DNA of 8,094 bases from Candidatus Omnitrophota bacterium (GCA_023229385.1 JALNZI010000062.1:1-8094), one strand, 5' to 3'. Counted from the stretch's first letter, positions 1 through 6,827 are shown. The notes: generated by a model from the sequence alone, not told the origin. Program-made: numbers and translations.

Positions 1-759
1 CAGAGCCTGGGCGCTGAATATCAAGGCAAAAAAACCGGCTCAATCGGAGAGTTTTCTTTTTTCAGCCTGTGCCGGGGCAAAGGCCTGACTATTTATGAAG
101 GCGGATTAGCAATTACCAATAAGGCGGAATATGCGCAGCTATTAAAGAATACCTCAAAAAAAATCTTCCGAACGGATGCATTCTCCGAATCTTTAAAAAT
201 AGCTGAGCTGTTGGCTTACAGTATTTTCTACCGGCCGGGCTTATTCTGGTTTGCCTTCAGGTTGCCGCAGATCTTCTGGCAGATGCGCAATAATCCCATA
301 AAAGCAATGGGTGATTATTTTGAGCTGGATTTCCCCACGCATAAAGTATCCGCCTTTAGAGAATACATTGGATATCTTAATTTCCCTTACCTGGACAAGG
401 AAATTAATAAACAACGGGAAAAAGCGGGTTTTTATTTACAGGCCTTTAAAGGATTAAGCGGAATCAAACCTATCCAGGAGCTGCCCCGAACAAAAGCAAG
501 CTACCCTTATCTTACCATCATTTTTGAGACACCCGAAAAAAGGAACAAGGCTCTAAGAATATTCGAGAATTCCGGGCTAGGGATATCCCAGGTATATTTA
601 CAGGCAATTACGGATTATGATTACTTAAAAGACGTTATCCCTGAGGCAAGCTGCGAAAATGCCCGCGGGATTGCCCAGCAAACTATTACTTTAAGCACAA
701 GCAGTTTTTTAAAAGAGTCGGATTTTAAAAAAATAATTGATAAGCTCGGGAAAATTTAG
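1..759 (+). CDS. DegT/DnrJ/EryC1/StrS-family PLP aminotransferase, 5' truncated by the window edge
   Basis: The open frame runs from the first base, so the gene starts outside the window; 252 C-terminal residues are visible. A TTG at 211 is only an internal codon. The family is PLP-dependent, fold type I, and usually transfers an amino group to nucleotide-linked keto sugars for surface glycans or antibiotics. The family signature lies near the visible start: FSLCRGKGLTIYEGG, in which Lys27 (bases 79-81) aligns with the Schiff-base lysine of the usual FSFhptKnlttGEGG pattern. The RGK form of the motif is an atypical subgroup. The C-terminus (ENARGIAQQTITLSTSSFL...DFKKIIDKL) matches the usual end of the family, where a conserved Leu-rich segment precedes a final helix. 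Family members are about 370-400 residues, so roughly the first third is missing. The next gene begins 8 bp downstream, implying co-transcription. Substrate unknown; family assignment fairly secure. Confidence 0.85.
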   Translation, partial: QSLGAEYQGKKTGSIGEFSFFSLCRGKGLTIYEGGLAITNKAEYAQLLKNTSKKIFRTDAFSESLKIAELLAYSIFYRPGLFWFAFRLPQIFWQMRNNPIKAMGDYFELDFPTHKVSAFREYIGYLNFPYLDKEINKQREKAGFYLQAFKGLSGIKPIQELPRTKASYPYLTIIFETPEKRNKALRIFENSGLGISQVYLQAITDYDYLKDVIPEASCENARGIAQQTITLSTSSFLKESDFKKIIDKLGKI

Positions 760-767
760 GAGATAAA

Positions 768-1631
768 ATGATAGTTTTTTCATTACAAGAAGACAGACGC
801 AAAATTACTGATATACCTGATTCCAGCCTATTCCTGCCCGGAGATAAAAACCTCTGTTTTCTGATCCACGGGCTTACCGGTACGGCTAAAGAAATGGGCG
901 CTATTGCCCAGCGTCTAAATAAACAGGGCTTTTCAGTAGTTGCCCCAATGATGCTCAATCACAATAAATCCATCTCCTGCCTGAAGAAAACAACCTGGCA
1001 GGAACTTTATAATGCTATCCGCGCCGAATTCCTGAAATACGCCGACGAATATGAGAATATATTTGTGGCGGGGCTTTCTTTTGGCGCTTTAATCGGAATC
1101 ATGCTCACCCATGAATTTCCTGACAAAGTAAAAGCTTTGAATTGTTTCTCGCCTACCCTTTTCTATGACGGCTGGGGAAACCCAAAATCCAGGATTTTTC
1201 TTCCTTTAATCTATAAAACGCCGTTCAAATATTGGCTTTATTTTAAAGAAGAATATCCTTACGGACTGAAAAATGAACGCCTGCGCTCTAAGGTCGAAAA
1301 TTTCTACAAAGACGCTGACCTCTTTGATTACAGTAAGGTGCATCTTTACGGATACCCGGTGATCCCGGTTTCCTGTATGCACCAGAATTCTCTTTTGGCA
1401 AAAAAGGTAATTTCTATACTTAAAGATATAAAAACCCCGATACAGTTATTGCAGGCAAGGGAAGACGACGTAACCAGCCCTAAAAATTCATATTGTATTT
1501 ATAACCGCGTCCAATCCAAAGAAAAGAAAATAATCTTTTTGGAAGATTCCTACCACATTATTACCGCTGACCAAGAGAGAGATAAGGTTGCCGAAGAAAC
1601 CGCAGCCTTCTTTGAAAAACATAAGGCTTAA
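768..1631 (+). CDS. Alpha/beta hydrolase, carboxylesterase (Est30)-like
   Basis: A 287-residue soluble serine hydrolase with no signal peptide or membrane segment. The start is supported by AGGAG at 758-762, which overlaps the preceding stop codon and lies 5 bp before the ATG. Visible hallmarks are the oxyanion-side IHGLTG (33-38), the nucleophile elbow GLSFG with Ser104, a probable acid at Asp233 in AREDDVTSP, and catalytic His263 in SYHIITADQERD. The His context closely resembles thermophilic carboxylesterase Est30 and related monoacylglycerol-lipase-like enzymes. Residues about 130-215 form a longer, aromatic-rich insertion that would be the cap over the active site. Known relatives hydrolyse carboxylic esters; the true substrate is not evident. 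Its pairing with a sugar aminotransferase may point to acyl or lipid modification in a cell-surface locus, which is inference. The stop overlaps the stop of the convergent gene (shared bases 1628-1631). Confidence 0.85.
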   Translation: MIVFSLQEDRRKITDIPDSSLFLPGDKNLCFLIHGLTGTAKEMGAIAQRLNKQGFSVVAPMMLNHNKSISCLKKTTWQELYNAIRAEFLKYADEYENIFVAGLSFGALIGIMLTHEFPDKVKALNCFSPTLFYDGWGNPKSRIFLPLIYKTPFKYWLYFKEEYPYGLKNERLRSKVENFYKDADLFDYSKVHLYGYPVIPVSCMHQNSLLAKKVISILKDIKTPIQLLQAREDDVTSPKNSYCIYNRVQSKEKKIIFLEDSYHIITADQERDKVAEETAAFFEKHKA

Positions 1632-2557
1632 GCGAGGACTTCCTGCAGGATTTTCAGATTAACCTGTTCATTAACCTTAAGGATGAGGTCCTTAGGGGCG
1701 TTATCCGCCGCAACCCGCTTAGGATGGTCAAGCCGGGAAAGCGCAGCTTTTAGCCTGTTCGAGATTGCCGGATATGAATAATCCCCGGTTATATCTAAAC
1801 CGATTATATCTAAATTATTACAGATAAGTTTGACCATGGTTAAAAGTTGATTCAAGCTTAGAGAACCTTCTTCCCAATTGGTAAATGCAAAATCGCTTTT
1901 CAGGCAATCTTTATCTATTGAAATATAGGCCTTATTCACCGGCAGGCGCTGGATTAAATTCAGGAAAAAATCGGTTAAATCTTTTTTTTCCAGTTCCTGC
2001 CATATAATCCGGCTCGAGAAAAAATCTTTTTTGGCAATAACTGAAACGTTTTCTGCTATCCCCCTTAAATAAACCCGGCTGGGTTTATGTCTAAAAGGAT
2101 AAATTTCCAGGCGGCCATCAGCTAAAGAATTCAGATTTGCTGTCTGTAACCCAAAACCCGACAAATCGTCAGACCCCATACCGATAAGAATGCATTTAGA
2201 AATATTCTTATTTTTCAGGGCTTGACTAACCCATGAACCGCAGCCAAAGCGCGGAGGAAGAATATCCCAATCCGGATGGAAATCAAATACAATCAAACAC
2301 GCCGGTTGATCAATTTGAGCTGTTAATACCTCGCTTATATGATGGAAGTCTCCGGAACCTAAAAAGGTAGGGTAATTTTTCTCTTCTGATGCAAGTTTAC
2401 CTGCTATTTTGTTGCGTACTGCCTGAGACATAAAAAGCCTGGCCGAGGCAGCAAAATCTGTACAGTCAACAACCTTGGCCGGATACCGGCAAAGGAGCCC
2501 GGATTGCTGGATAATACTGCCATCAAAATTCAAAACTCGGATAGTTTTATTCAGCAT
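1628..2557 (-). CDS. Divergent arginase/agmatinase-fold (ureohydrolase-like) protein
   Basis: A 309-residue protein with the ordered metal motifs of the ureohydrolase superfamily, in altered form. GSGDFHH (67-73) stands for GGDHS, DFHPDWD (92-98) for DAHxD, and SIDKD (213-217) for SxDxD. The likely ligands of a two-metal (usually Mn) centre are His72 or His73, Asp92, His94, Asp96, Asp215 and Asp217. The later DxxExNP segment, whose Glu contacts the guanidinium in arginases, is replaced by GLDITGDYS (253-261), so arginine or agmatine need not be the substrate. An FGCGSWV segment (104-110) follows the metal motif. An alternative relationship is to UPF0489-type arginase-like proteins, some of which act on peptides. 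It is the last gene of a three-gene minus-strand set, 44 bp after the class III aminotransferase. An in-frame TAA upstream excludes a longer start. The fold is well supported; the reaction is unknown. Confidence 0.75.
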   Translation of the reverse strand: MLNKTIRVLNFDGSIIQQSGLLCRYPAKVVDCTDFAASARLFMSQAVRNKIAGKLASEEKNYPTFLGSGDFHHISEVLTAQIDQPACLIVFDFHPDWDILPPRFGCGSWVSQALKNKNISKCILIGMGSDDLSGFGLQTANLNSLADGRLEIYPFRHKPSRVYLRGIAENVSVIAKKDFFSSRIIWQELEKKDLTDFFLNLIQRLPVNKAYISIDKDCLKSDFAFTNWEEGSLSLNQLLTMVKLICNNLDIIGLDITGDYSYPAISNRLKAALSRLDHPKRVAADNAPKDLILKVNEQVNLKILQEVLA

Positions 2558-2578
2558 GCAGGAAATTTCAACTCCTGC
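2558..2578 (-). promoter_or_regulatory. Hairpin that pairs with the ribosome binding site of the ureohydrolase-like gene
   Basis: On the transcribed strand GCAGGA (2578-2573) can pair perfectly with TCCTGC (2563-2558) across a 9-nt loop, and the second arm touches the ATG at 2557. The only Shine-Dalgarno-like sequence, AGGAGT (2576-2571), lies partly inside the stem and is 13 nt from the start, longer than usual. A competing 4-bp stem (2576-2579 with 2586-2589) overlaps it. The arrangement could lower translation unless the preceding gene is being translated; a 6-bp stem may also arise by chance. Confidence 0.35.
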
Positions 2579-2601
2579 CTTTTACGGCAAGCAGAATCTT
2601 A

Positions 2602-4014
2602 TTATTTCTTAAGCGCCTTGTTTAATGCCTCTTCAAAAAGATCGATGCCTAAATCAATCTCTTTCTCGGTAATATAAAATGAGGGGGCAATAGTAAAGAC
2701 GTTCTTATAATAACCGCCGACATCCAGGACCAGACCCCGCTTCTTGCCTCCGGCGTTTAAAGAACCGCTTAAACCTAAATTTACAATCTTATCGGTTAAT
2801 TCCCTGTCCGGGGTATAGCCGTCCTTTCCGCACATCTCAATTCTTAAAGCTAACCCCAGCCCATCCACATCTCCGATCTGCGGATATTTTTTCTGCAACT
2901 TCTTAAGCTGGGAGACAAAGTACTGCCCCTTTTTATTAACCGAGGTAGAAAAATCAGACTCTTCAATCAGTTTCATTACCTCCAGGCCAACAGCTGTTCC
3001 CAGAGGATTGCTTGAAAATGTTGCATGGGTTGAGCCCGGGGGGAAGACATCCGGAGAAATAAGTTTCTCTTTAGCCCAAACCCCGGAAATCGGATTTAAG
3101 CCGTTAGTTAAAGCCTTGCCGAATACAATAATATCCGGAGTAATATTAAAATGCTCAATCGCCCAGAACTTCCCGGTACGGAAAAAGCCCATCTGTATTT
3201 CATCGTCAATAAAAAGTATACCGTAACGGTCAAGTATCTCTTTTAACCCTGAGAAGTAATCCTGGGGAGGGACTATATAGCCGCCCGTGCCCTGGATAGC
3301 CTCGGCGTAGAAAGCAACAAATTCACATTTGGAATTCTTTTTGTTAACTACCGCATGGTACTCGGTTTCAAAAAGCTTCTCAAATTGCTTAAGACAGTAT
3401 AAATCGCAGAAATCCTTTTTCTTATCATACGGGCACCTAAAACAATAAGGATAAGGGATGAACATCGCCCTGTCCCCGAAATGGCCGAACTTCTCCCGAT
3501 ACCTGAAACTTGAGGTTATTGCTGATGCCGCCAGCGTCCTGCCGTGGTAGCCCCCCATAAAAGCAAATACCAAACTCCTTCCGGAATGATTGCGTACTAA
3601 TTTCAGGGAATCCTCCAAGGCGCTGGAGCCTCCGACATTAAAATGGATCCTGCCTTTTTCCTCGAATGTCCGTTCATTTTTCTGTGCCAATTTTGCGGCA
3701 AGCTGGATTTTTTCTTCATGTAAATACTGACAAGCCAGCTGCGGCAAGGTATCAATCTGTTTCTTTAGAGCGGCATTCAAGCGCTTATTCTTATAGCCGA
3801 AATTGGCTGCCGAATACCACATCTGTAAATCCAGGAATTCCACCCCTTCCCGGTCATAAAGGTAGCTCCCCTCGGAACTCTTGAATACATTTAATTTCTC
3901 GGCATAGTGCACAGTATCGCCCCAGGAACAATATTTGGCCTCCAGATCCATCAACTCATCGTGGGTAAAAGTTTTTTCATTCTTGCTTGGTTTGGTCAAT
4001 TGCTTTTGGCTCAT
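2602..4014 (-). CDS. Class III (ornithine/GABA/acetylornithine-type) PLP aminotransferase with a four-cysteine insert
   Basis: A 470-residue cytosolic PLP enzyme, close to the usual 400-470 of the class. Motifs in order: FNVGGSSALEDSLKLVR (125-141, equivalent to SGTEAxExAIKLAR), GGYHGRT (154-160), FIDDEIQMGFFRTG (268-281) with Asp271 for the pyridine nitrogen, and FGKALTNGLNPISG (298-311) with Lys300 as the Schiff-base lysine, then HATFSSNPLG (330-339). Such enzymes transfer terminal amino groups of ornithine, GABA, putrescine or similar to 2-oxoglutarate; the substrate cannot be read here. Residues 190-207 carry Cys191, Cys194, Cys203 and Cys207 (C-x2-C-x8-C-x3-C), an insert also known in some archaeal relatives. 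The ATG overlaps the stop of the upstream HAD gene as ATGA, and AAGGA lies about 8 nt before it, so translation is probably coupled. The ureohydrolase-like gene follows, which would allow an arginase plus ornithine-aminotransferase scheme, but the altered ureohydrolase motifs argue against taking that as given. Confidence 0.88.
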   Translation of the reverse strand: MSQKQLTKPSKNEKTFTHDELMDLEAKYCSWGDTVHYAEKLNVFKSSEGSYLYDREGVEFLDLQMWYSAANFGYKNKRLNAALKKQIDTLPQLACQYLHEEKIQLAAKLAQKNERTFEEKGRIHFNVGGSSALEDSLKLVRNHSGRSLVFAFMGGYHGRTLAASAITSSFRYREKFGHFGDRAMFIPYPYCFRCPYDKKKDFCDLYCLKQFEKLFETEYHAVVNKKNSKCEFVAFYAEAIQGTGGYIVPPQDYFSGLKEILDRYGILFIDDEIQMGFFRTGKFWAIEHFNITPDIIVFGKALTNGLNPISGVWAKEKLISPDVFPPGSTHATFSSNPLGTAVGLEVMKLIEESDFSTSVNKKGQYFVSQLKKLQKKYPQIGDVDGLGLALRIEMCGKDGYTPDRELTDKIVNLGLSGSLNAGGKKRGLVLDVGGYYKNVFTIAPSFYITEKEIDLGIDLFEEALNKALKK

Positions 4015-4685
4015 GCTAATTTCCTTTTTAATTGGTTAAACACCTCTTTTAAATTATGAAAGACTGTGTGTTCCAGTTTATTATCCTTAAAATACTTAAG
4101 CAGGCTATCTTTGGCGAAAACCAGATGGGCGCGTTTAGCCGGACAGATATCTGAAGCCCCATCCCCAACATAAATTATTGTAGCGTCTTTTGGCGAAGAA
4201 TCCAAAAGGTTTTTTGTTTTGCAATGCGCGCAAACCTGGCAATCTTTATTTTTAAAAGGATAATCCGTAATAGCCTTACCCCGGGAAAAACTCAATTTGT
4301 TAGCCAGGACTTTAAGTTTTTTTATCCGGTTGATCTTTAGAATCTGGTTAAGTATATAATCAAAATTATCGCTTAAAACTACTGTCTTTACTTTCTTTGA
4401 TTGCAGAAATTTATAGAGTTCTTTAAAATAAGGGTCAAGCTTTATCTTGGGCAGATAAGCATCCAGGGATTTCTTTTCCAGGTCCATACCCCTGAGCTGA
4501 CCTTCCATGCAGGTCTTTGAGCCGATCCTTCCGCTCTTCCACCTTTTTTCCAGTTCCACCCAACGGTCGTCCCGTGAAAAAAGCAAAAGCATATTATCAA
4601 ATACATCGCAGGTGGCGATAGTATTATCAAAATCAAAGAATACAATGCACTTTTTAGGATTAATTTGATTGTTTTTATCCGACAT
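4011..4685 (-). CDS. HAD-superfamily (subclass IB) phosphatase, MtnX-like
   Basis: A 224-residue phosphatase. Motif I is FFDFDNT (16-22), giving nucleophile Asp18 and acid/base Asp20; motif II is VVLSDN with Ser105; motif III is probably Lys156 in CAHCK; motif IV is VGDGASD (173-179) with Asp175 and Asp179. The text after motif IV (CPAKRAHLVFAKDSLLKYF) is typical of MtnX and related phosphoserine-phosphatase-like enzymes; MtnX acts in methionine salvage on a keto-pentenyl phosphate. No other salvage gene is present, so another small phosphorylated metabolite is as likely. Cys149, Cys152 and Cys155 just before the lysine form a cluster of the kind that recurs in this subgroup. It is the first gene after the promoter at 4753-4781. 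No good Shine-Dalgarno precedes the ATG: the nearest AGGGG is 16 nt away inside the leader hairpin. The only other early Met (residue 32) lies past motif I, so the start is kept. Confidence 0.82.
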   Translation of the reverse strand: MSDKNNQINPKKCIVFFDFDNTIATCDVFDNMLLLFSRDDRWVELEKRWKSGRIGSKTCMEGQLRGMDLEKKSLDAYLPKIKLDPYFKELYKFLQSKKVKTVVLSDNFDYILNQILKINRIKKLKVLANKLSFSRGKAITDYPFKNKDCQVCAHCKTKNLLDSSPKDATIIYVGDGASDICPAKRAHLVFAKDSLLKYFKDNKLEHTVFHNLKEVFNQLKRKLA

Positions 4686-4698
4686 ATATAAGTAAAAT

Positions 4699-4724
4699 TT
4701 ACCCCTATCACTTAATAGGGGTAA
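4699..4724. repeat. Perfect 10-bp inverted repeat in the leader of the phosphatase operon (possible operator or RNA hairpin)
   Basis: TTACCCCTAT (4699-4708) and ATAGGGGTAA (4715-4724) are exact inverted copies around the 6-bp spacer CACTTA. The element lies 14-39 bp before the phosphatase start and downstream of the predicted transcription start, so it could act as a DNA operator or as a hairpin in the mRNA leader. On the minus strand the stem is followed by ATTTTA, too few T residues for a convincing intrinsic terminator. The same core recurs at 4755-4764. Confidence 0.65.
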
Positions 4725-4752
4725 GATTAAGGTGAGTCAAAGTTATTAAGTT

Positions 4753-4781
4753 ATTTTACCCCTAAGCTGAATAGCTGTCAA
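4753..4781 (-). promoter_or_regulatory. Sigma70-type promoter for the phosphatase / aminotransferase / ureohydrolase-like genes
   Basis: Read on the minus strand, TTGACA (4781-4776) is a perfect -35 box, followed by exactly 17 bp and TAAAAT (4758-4753), one base off the -10 consensus. It lies in the 133-bp gap between the radical SAM gene and the phosphatase gene, the only such gap in the window, and points at the phosphatase. Transcription would begin near 4746, leaving a leader of about 60 nt that holds the inverted repeat at 4699-4724. Confidence 0.7.
4755..4764. repeat. Third copy of the TTTACCCCTA element, overlapping the -10 box
   Basis: TTTACCCCTA here is identical to 4698-4707, and the inverted copy at 4716-4725 differs at one position. 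The copy overlaps the predicted -10 hexamer at 4753-4758 and the adjacent spacer. A protein bound here would compete with RNA polymerase, so the three copies may be half-sites of one regulator; no regulator gene is in the window. Confidence 0.5.
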
Positions 4782-4818
4782 TATTCATTTTAAGGCCTCA
4801 AACCCTTATCTTACAGCC

Positions 4819-5829
4819 TTAAGCGGGGTCAAAAATTCCGGCTAAATCTGCCTGGCAAAAAGTGCATTTGTTTTTCGCTATATGGAATTTACTCACGTTG
4901 AATCCTTCCCTTTTAATAAGCACCTTCCCGCAGGCAGGACAAAGGGTATCCTGGCCCCACAATCCCAGATTGCCGGGATAAACATAATACAACCCTGCGG
5001 CATTACCTAAATCACAAGCTAGCTTAAGAGTATGCTCCGGGGTATCCGGATAAGCGTCAAATTTATAATCCGCATGGAATCCAGAGACATGCCAGGGAAT
5101 ATCCTTACTTATCCCGGCGATGAAATTGGCAATCTGGGAAAGCTCATCCGAAGAATCATTCTCCCCGGGAATTACCAAAGTAGTAATTTCAATCCAGACC
5201 CCGGCTTCCCTTAAGCGCAAAATAGAATCCAGTACCGGCTGAAGATGACCGGAACAAATCTTTTGATAAGAGCTGTCTTTAAAAAACTTTAAATCAATAT
5301 TAGCCGCATCCAGATAAGGCTTGAGCAGATTAATAGCTTCAGAGGACAGATAACCATTGCTGACAAATATATTGTATAAACCCGCCTCTTTTGCCAGCCT
5401 GGCCGTCTCCAAAGCAAACTCAAAATACACTGTAGGTTCTGTATAAGTATAAGCTATGCTCCGGCAATTATTTTCCCTGGCTAAATCAACAACCTGCTGA
5501 GCAGTAAAATCCTCTGCTGGCTGCGGAAATGACGGGTCAAGCTGGGATATCTGCCAATTCTGGCAAAATCCGCAGCGGAAATTACAACCGGCGCTGGCAA
5601 TAGAAAAAGCCAGGCTCCCGGGTAAGAAATGATACAAAGGCTTCTTTTCAACCGGGTCGACGTTAAGGGCAACCAACTTTCCATAGCTATGAGTATACAG
5701 GATCCCCCGGATATTCTGCCTTACTCCGCAAAAACCGAATTTTCCATCCGGAATTATACAATTGTGGCTGCAAAGCTGGCAATGCACCTTTAGAGACTCT
5801 AAATGTGTATAAAGCAGGGCTTCTTTCAT
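4819..5829 (-). CDS. amrS: AmmeMemoRadiSam system radical SAM enzyme
   Basis: A 336-residue protein related to pyruvate formate-lyase activating enzymes. The [4Fe-4S]/SAM motif is GCNFRCGFCQNW (81-92) with Cys82, Cys86 and Cys89. The N-terminus (MKEALLYTHLESLKVHCQLC) and its cysteines 17, 20, 24 and 34 are typical of the AmmeMemoRadiSam radical SAM subfamily, as is the C-terminal pair of CxxC motifs (297/300 and 322/325), which looks like a metal-binding knuckle. Other family segments include AYTYTEPTVYFE (126-137), NIDLKFF (177-183) and WHVSGFHADYKF (246-257). I chose the ATG at 5829 over a TTG at 5865, because it gives the family's usual N-terminus and forms an ATGA overlap with the preceding stop, implying translational coupling. 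The protein is usually encoded with AMMECR1 and Memo proteins; neither is visible here. The natural substrate of the system is not established. Last gene of its operon. Confidence 0.9.
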   Translation of the reverse strand: MKEALLYTHLESLKVHCQLCSHNCIIPDGKFGFCGVRQNIRGILYTHSYGKLVALNVDPVEKKPLYHFLPGSLAFSIASAGCNFRCGFCQNWQISQLDPSFPQPAEDFTAQQVVDLARENNCRSIAYTYTEPTVYFEFALETARLAKEAGLYNIFVSNGYLSSEAINLLKPYLDAANIDLKFFKDSSYQKICSGHLQPVLDSILRLREAGVWIEITTLVIPGENDSSDELSQIANFIAGISKDIPWHVSGFHADYKFDAYPDTPEHTLKLACDLGNAAGLYYVYPGNLGLWGQDTLCPACGKVLIKREGFNVSKFHIAKNKCTFCQADLAGIFDPA

Positions 5830-6806
5830 ATTAACAGGTGTGCAAAACTGCTTTTCGGGACACAATCAATATTATAGATCTTGTTTTCGGTTTCAGGAAA
5901 ACGCCGCCAGGAAACCTCCATATTCTTTAAACCTAGAGTATCAGAATACGCAGAGACGATCCGGGCAGACAAATAAATCAACTCTTCAGTCATTAGACCC
6001 CTGGCTAAAGAAGTGGGCCCGGCCAAATCTTTCTGAGGGAAAAACAAATAGTCTCCGGATCTGGCCAACTGGATGAGCAGCTTGTTTTCATTTTCATCCC
6101 TGCCCACAACCAGCCTGACCTTCTTTTCAATACGTAAATGCCTGCCCACTTTTAAAAGCGTCAGATTATCCAGGTTTAATTCTTCATGCTTAAGCAACTC
6201 CTCTAATCTCCTGGAAAAACAGGGATCGGTCAATAAACAGCCTCCCGCGGGAGTTGCATATTTATCTATGCCAAATTTCTTGGCTAATTGCATCTGCGGA
6301 GTACGCATTCGGCCGTTAAAGTTAAGCAGTTGATCCCGCCTGACCCAGCCTTCCCTTTCCGCTAAACTGGGAGCGAAAAACTGCGCCGACAACGGCCGGA
6401 GCAATAAATCATCCAGCCCGCTCCTCTGTTTGATTAACCCCAAGGCCTGTTTGTTTTGAGACATCGGACGCTGGCCTAAGACTTCGCCGCTAACAATGAA
6501 ATTTGCTTTTAATTCCGAAAGCAGCTCCCTGGCCTTACTAAACATGAGGATTTTACAGTCAATGCAGGGATTCATATTGGAACCAAAACCGTAACGGGGA
6601 TTCTCTATAAGAGATAAAAATTCAGCTCCTAAATCAAACTCCAGCAATTCTATTCCTATATCAGGAAAGTTTTTCCTGATATCAAGCTTACAGAACGGAA
6701 TCTTAAAGTGCACTCCAATAACTTCAACCCCCTGCTCCTTGATCAGCTTGGCAGCCAGTAAACTATCCAGGCCCCCAGAAATTAATGCTAATGCTTTTAT
6801 TGGCAT
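5826..6806 (-). CDS. PP-loop ATPase of the MnmA/ThiI-like tRNA thiolase type with NFACT-R (DUF814)-like C-terminus
   Basis: A 326-residue protein. The N-terminus carries the PP-loop SGGLDS (10-15), which binds ATP and adenylates a substrate. NMNPCIDCK (77-85) resembles the NPxxxCN region of MnmA, placing Cys84 where MnmA has its first catalytic cysteine, with an extra Cys81. ATPAGGCLLTDP (184-195) supplies Cys190, a plausible second catalytic cysteine. Residues about 217-270 (LLVVGRDENEN-type segment, then DYLFFPQKDLAGPTSLA) resemble the NFACT-R/DUF814 RNA-binding domain. The family is commonly annotated as a tRNA 2- or 4-thiouridine enzyme, but its actual product is unproven, and canonical MnmA or ThiI should not be assumed. 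It starts 21 bp after the ZIP gene without a clear Shine-Dalgarno and overlaps amrS by 4 bp, so the two are probably made together. Confidence 0.75.
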   Translation of the reverse strand: MPIKALALISGGLDSLLAAKLIKEQGVEVIGVHFKIPFCKLDIRKNFPDIGIELLEFDLGAEFLSLIENPRYGFGSNMNPCIDCKILMFSKARELLSELKANFIVSGEVLGQRPMSQNKQALGLIKQRSGLDDLLLRPLSAQFFAPSLAEREGWVRRDQLLNFNGRMRTPQMQLAKKFGIDKYATPAGGCLLTDPCFSRRLEELLKHEELNLDNLTLLKVGRHLRIEKKVRLVVGRDENENKLLIQLARSGDYLFFPQKDLAGPTSLARGLMTEELIYLSARIVSAYSDTLGLKNMEVSWRRFPETENKIYNIDCVPKSSFAHLLI

Positions 6807-6827
6807 GTTGGATATTCAACGGCTTGA

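Noticed and set aside
1632..1660. Palindrome TCCTGCAGGA near the convergent stops as a bidirectional terminator
   Set aside because: It has no loop and no T-tract, and lies within the ureohydrolase-like coding sequence.
4442..4711. Minus-strand open frame with a hydrophobic start
   Set aside because: It lies mostly inside the phosphatase gene in another frame; the phosphatase has all its catalytic motifs.
4741..4755. Short direct repeat AGTTATT near the predicted transcription start
   Set aside because: Seven A/T-rich bases repeated once is expected by chance in this composition.
4790..4822. Inverted repeat TTAAGGC / GCCTTAA just after the amrS coding end, possible terminator
   Set aside because: The loop is 19 bp, one arm covers the stop codon and no T-run follows on the minus strand, so it does not meet the form of an intrinsic terminator.
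5830..5865. Longer amrS start at TTG 5865
   Set aside because: The ATG at 5829 gives the family's normal N-terminus and the ATGA overlap seen elsewhere in the window.
6807..6820. Near-palindrome GTTGGATATTCAAC before the PP-loop gene
   Set aside because: It is only 14 bp with a mismatch in a 21-bp intra-operon gap; chance is the simpler explanation.
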